Shown: positions 62,419 to 64,000 of the stretch, piece by piece
Layout of the letters: every line of letters starts with the position of its first letter
Numbering within the stretch: the first letter of the stretch is position 1
Assembly: GCF_004119445.1 (NCBI RefSeq)
Contig: NZ_QICI01000073.1
Coordinates: 1-64,000, forward strand
DNA: 64,000 nt
Source: Chryseobacterium sp. CH21
GTDB taxonomy: Bacteria; Bacteroidota; Bacteroidia; Flavobacteriales; Weeksellaceae
Direction of reading: 5' to 3'
The notes under the pieces: model-generated
Told to the model about the DNA's origin: nothing
The model's input: only the letters and a program-made list of their open reading frames with translations
The model's database searches: none
Made by a program: the position numbers and the translations under genes

Positions 62419-63459
62419 CTAGTCCTTAAAAACCTGATTTTCTTGTTCCTGAACCCTTATAAAAGTAGTTCTCTTGGAAAGTTCTTTAAGCGTTGAAGCT
62501 CCTACATAAGTGCAGGTAGACCTTACTCCACCTAAAATATCCTTTACTGTCTCTGAAACAGGACCTTTATAAGCAGTCTTCACTGTTTTTCCTTCCGAAG
62601 CACGATATTCTGCCACACCTCCGGAATGTTTATCCATTGCTGTTTTGGAGCTCATTCCATAGAACAGGCGGTATTTTTTACCATTTTCTTCAATCATTTC
62701 GCCACCGCTTTCGTCGTGACCGGCAAACATTCCTCCCAGCATCACGAAATCTGCACCGCCTCCGAAGGCTTTTGCAACGTCTCCGGGTACTTTACAACCC
62801 CCGTCGGCAATAATATGCCCTCCAAGGCCATGAGCAGCATCTGCGCACTCAATAATAGCAGAAAGCTGCGGATATCCTACCCCTGTTTTTACTCTTGTTG
62901 TACAAACAGATCCAGGACCGATACCTACTTTTATAATATCTGCACCTACCAAAAGAAGTTCTTCTACCATTTCCCCGGTAACCACATTTCCAGCGATAAT
63001 AATTTTATCAGGAAAATTGGCCCTTGCTTTCTTCACAAATTCAACGAAATGCTCAGAATAACCATTGGCTACATCTATACAGAGAAACTCAATTTTTGGG
63101 TGCTTTTCGAGGATTTGTTTTATTTTTTCTTCATCGGCTTTTCCTGTTCCCGTGCTTAAAGCAATGTATTGATGAATGCTTTCCGGCTGGCTGTCTAGAA
63201 ACTGGCTCCATTCTTCAGGAGTATAATGCTTGTGAACTGCTGTAATAATCTTTTCTTTGGCAAGCTCTACAGCCATTTCAAAAGTTCCTACCGTATCCAT
63301 ATTGGCTGCAATTACGGGAACTCCTGTCCATTTTTTTTGGGTATGCTTAAAGGTAAATTCTCTTTGTAAATCAACTTCTGCACGGGATTTTAAAGTAGAA
63401 CGTTTAGGGCGGAACATTACATCCTTAAAGCCCAGTTTTATGTCATATTCTATACGCAT
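62419..63459 (-). CDS. guaC: GMP reductase
   Basis: The 346-residue protein has the IMPDH/GMPR fold: LGFKDVMFRPKRSTLKSR (9-26), VIAANMDTVGTFEMA, the catalytic-cysteine loop GIGPGSVCTTRVKTGVGYPQ (near 180-199) and DGGCKVPGDVAKAFGGGADFVMLG. It lacks the CBS domains of IMP dehydrogenase, as expected for GuaC, which converts GMP to IMP with NADPH. Monocistronic. Confidence 0.93.
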   Translation of the reverse strand: MRIEYDIKLGFKDVMFRPKRSTLKSRAEVDLQREFTFKHTQKKWTGVPVIAANMDTVGTFEMAVELAKEKIITAVHKHYTPEEWSQFLDSQPESIHQYIALSTGTGKADEEKIKQILEKHPKIEFLCIDVANGYSEHFVEFVKKARANFPDKIIIAGNVVTGEMVEELLLVGADIIKVGIGPGSVCTTRVKTGVGYPQLSAIIECADAAHGLGGHIIADGGCKVPGDVAKAFGGGADFVMLGGMFAGHDESGGEMIEENGKKYRLFYGMSSKTAMDKHSGGVAEYRASEGKTVKTAYKGPVSETVKDILGGVRSTCTYVGASTLKELSKRTTFIRVQEQENQVFKD

Positions 63460-63548
63460 TTTGTAATTATTTGTCAGAATAAAGGTAGTAAATAATCTTG
63501 AACAAGGCGATTTCTCACGGGATGGATTTTACTATAAAAGGAATAAAA

Positions 63549-63572
63549 AAATACGACTAAAAAGTCGTATTT
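63549..63572 (-). terminator. Terminator of surE
   Basis: A 9-bp stem AATACGACT/AGTCGTATT with an A4 loop (63550-63571) is flanked by an A run, which gives T's on the minus strand. Confidence 0.75.
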
Positions 63573-63635
63573 TAATTATTTATAAGGTTTCATATCCTGC
63601 TGTATTTAGAATGGAAACCTTTGATGTTGAAAGAA

Positions 63636-64000
63636 TTATTTCGTCTCTTTTACATTATCAAAAGTCATCACTTCTTCCAATGTCTTCATATATTCATAGG
63701 CTGTAAGGTCAAATTTTACAGGAACAATTGAAATATATCCGTTTGCCAATGCTGTTTCATCGGCATCTTCAGAATCATCCATATTGTTAAAATAACCAGT
63801 CAGCCAGTAATATTTTTTACCGTGTGGATTGATTCTTTCATCAAAGCTTTCTTCCCATTTTGCATTAGCCTGCTTACAAACCTTTACTCCTTTTATTTCC
63901 TCAGTCGGAAGTTTAGGAATATTAACGTTTAGTACAACTCCTTTAGGCATTGGGTTTTCCAGTGTTTTTCTTACAATATTCTGAATAAATTCTTTAGCCT
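63636..64000 (-). CDS. surE: 5'/3'-nucleotidase SurE, C-terminal part
   Basis: The frame continues past the window edge; the visible part has about 121 residues. It reads AKEFIQNIVRKTLENPMPKG, then VVLNVNIPKLP, a run with WLTGYFNNMDDSEDADETALANGY, and ISIVPVKFDLTAYE, all typical of the SurE C-terminal half (ETD-type substrate loop DETALANGYISI and final PVKFDLTAY). SurE removes phosphate from nucleoside monophosphates. The N-terminal catalytic DD motif is outside the window. Confidence 0.9.
   Translation of the reverse strand, partial: AKEFIQNIVRKTLENPMPKGVVLNVNIPKLPTEEIKGVKVCKQANAKWEESFDERINPHGKKYYWLTGYFNNMDDSEDADETALANGYISIVPVKFDLTAYEYMKTLEEVMTFDNVKETK

Overview
The window looks like chromosomal DNA of a flavobacterium of the Chryseobacterium group (Weeksellaceae, Bacteroidota). 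The reasons are low GC by eye, -7 promoter boxes of the TAnnTTTG type, a SprE/PorW-type secretion lipoprotein (type IX secretion/gliding), a GLPGL-family protein, a MurF-alanine racemase fusion, and many Bacteroidota-type outer-membrane proteins. I see no tRNA, rRNA, CRISPR array or prophage. The left edge cuts an unidentified gene (possibly a transposase) and the right edge cuts surE.

Layout: 0.2-17 kb holds mainly minus-strand housekeeping and envelope genes (TPR protein, MDR oxidoreductase, Crp/Fnr regulator, glmM, DUF4421, feoAB plus a small cysteine-rich partner, GLPGL protein, CarboxypepD_reg/barrel receptor, M14 peptidase) with plus-strand DinB and JmjC-like genes. At 17-27.3 kb there is a dense minus-strand NAD+/ADP-ribose island: metallophosphatase, KptA, ADP-ribosylglycohydrolase, class III-like sirtuin, two macrodomains, DUF4291, a two-domain PARG-type protein, a short adenylosuccinate synthetase paralogue, a vWA protein, a 2OG-Fe oxygenase, NADAR, and at its head a NrtR-type Nudix/winged-helix regulator. 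Four copies of one 21-bp operator-like motif lie in front of the regulator, NADAR and vWA genes. The island therefore looks like a locally controlled NAD+-consumption/ADP-ribose turnover system. This is the most interesting part of the window.

At 27.4-44.3 kb: DUF1579 lipoprotein, lepA, an ECF sigma/anti-sigma/Spy-like trio, a plus-strand run (DUF2520, KdsC-like, Maf, sprE), then tsaB, an SDR, yraN, ldcA, a LysE transporter, rnr and rpiB. At 44.3-51 kb is an unusual zone: a 640-bp AT-rich intergenic region with DnaA-box-like words, pgk with a structured leader, a 1.5-kb region with no gene, a methyltransferase, and mnmG (gidA) flanked by two perfect parS palindromes. This suggests the region is close to the chromosome origin. 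At 51-64 kb: ybeY, patatin/BamA-like protein, murF-alr, tdk, an acidic repeat protein, rsmI, WG-repeat protein, fabG, a DUF6056-like membrane protein, guaC and surE.

Four genes (GLPGL, nrtR, sprE, methyltransferase) are each broken by what looks like loss of one base in a homopolymer. This pattern could reflect indel errors in the assembly rather than real pseudogenes, and it should be kept in mind when using the annotation.
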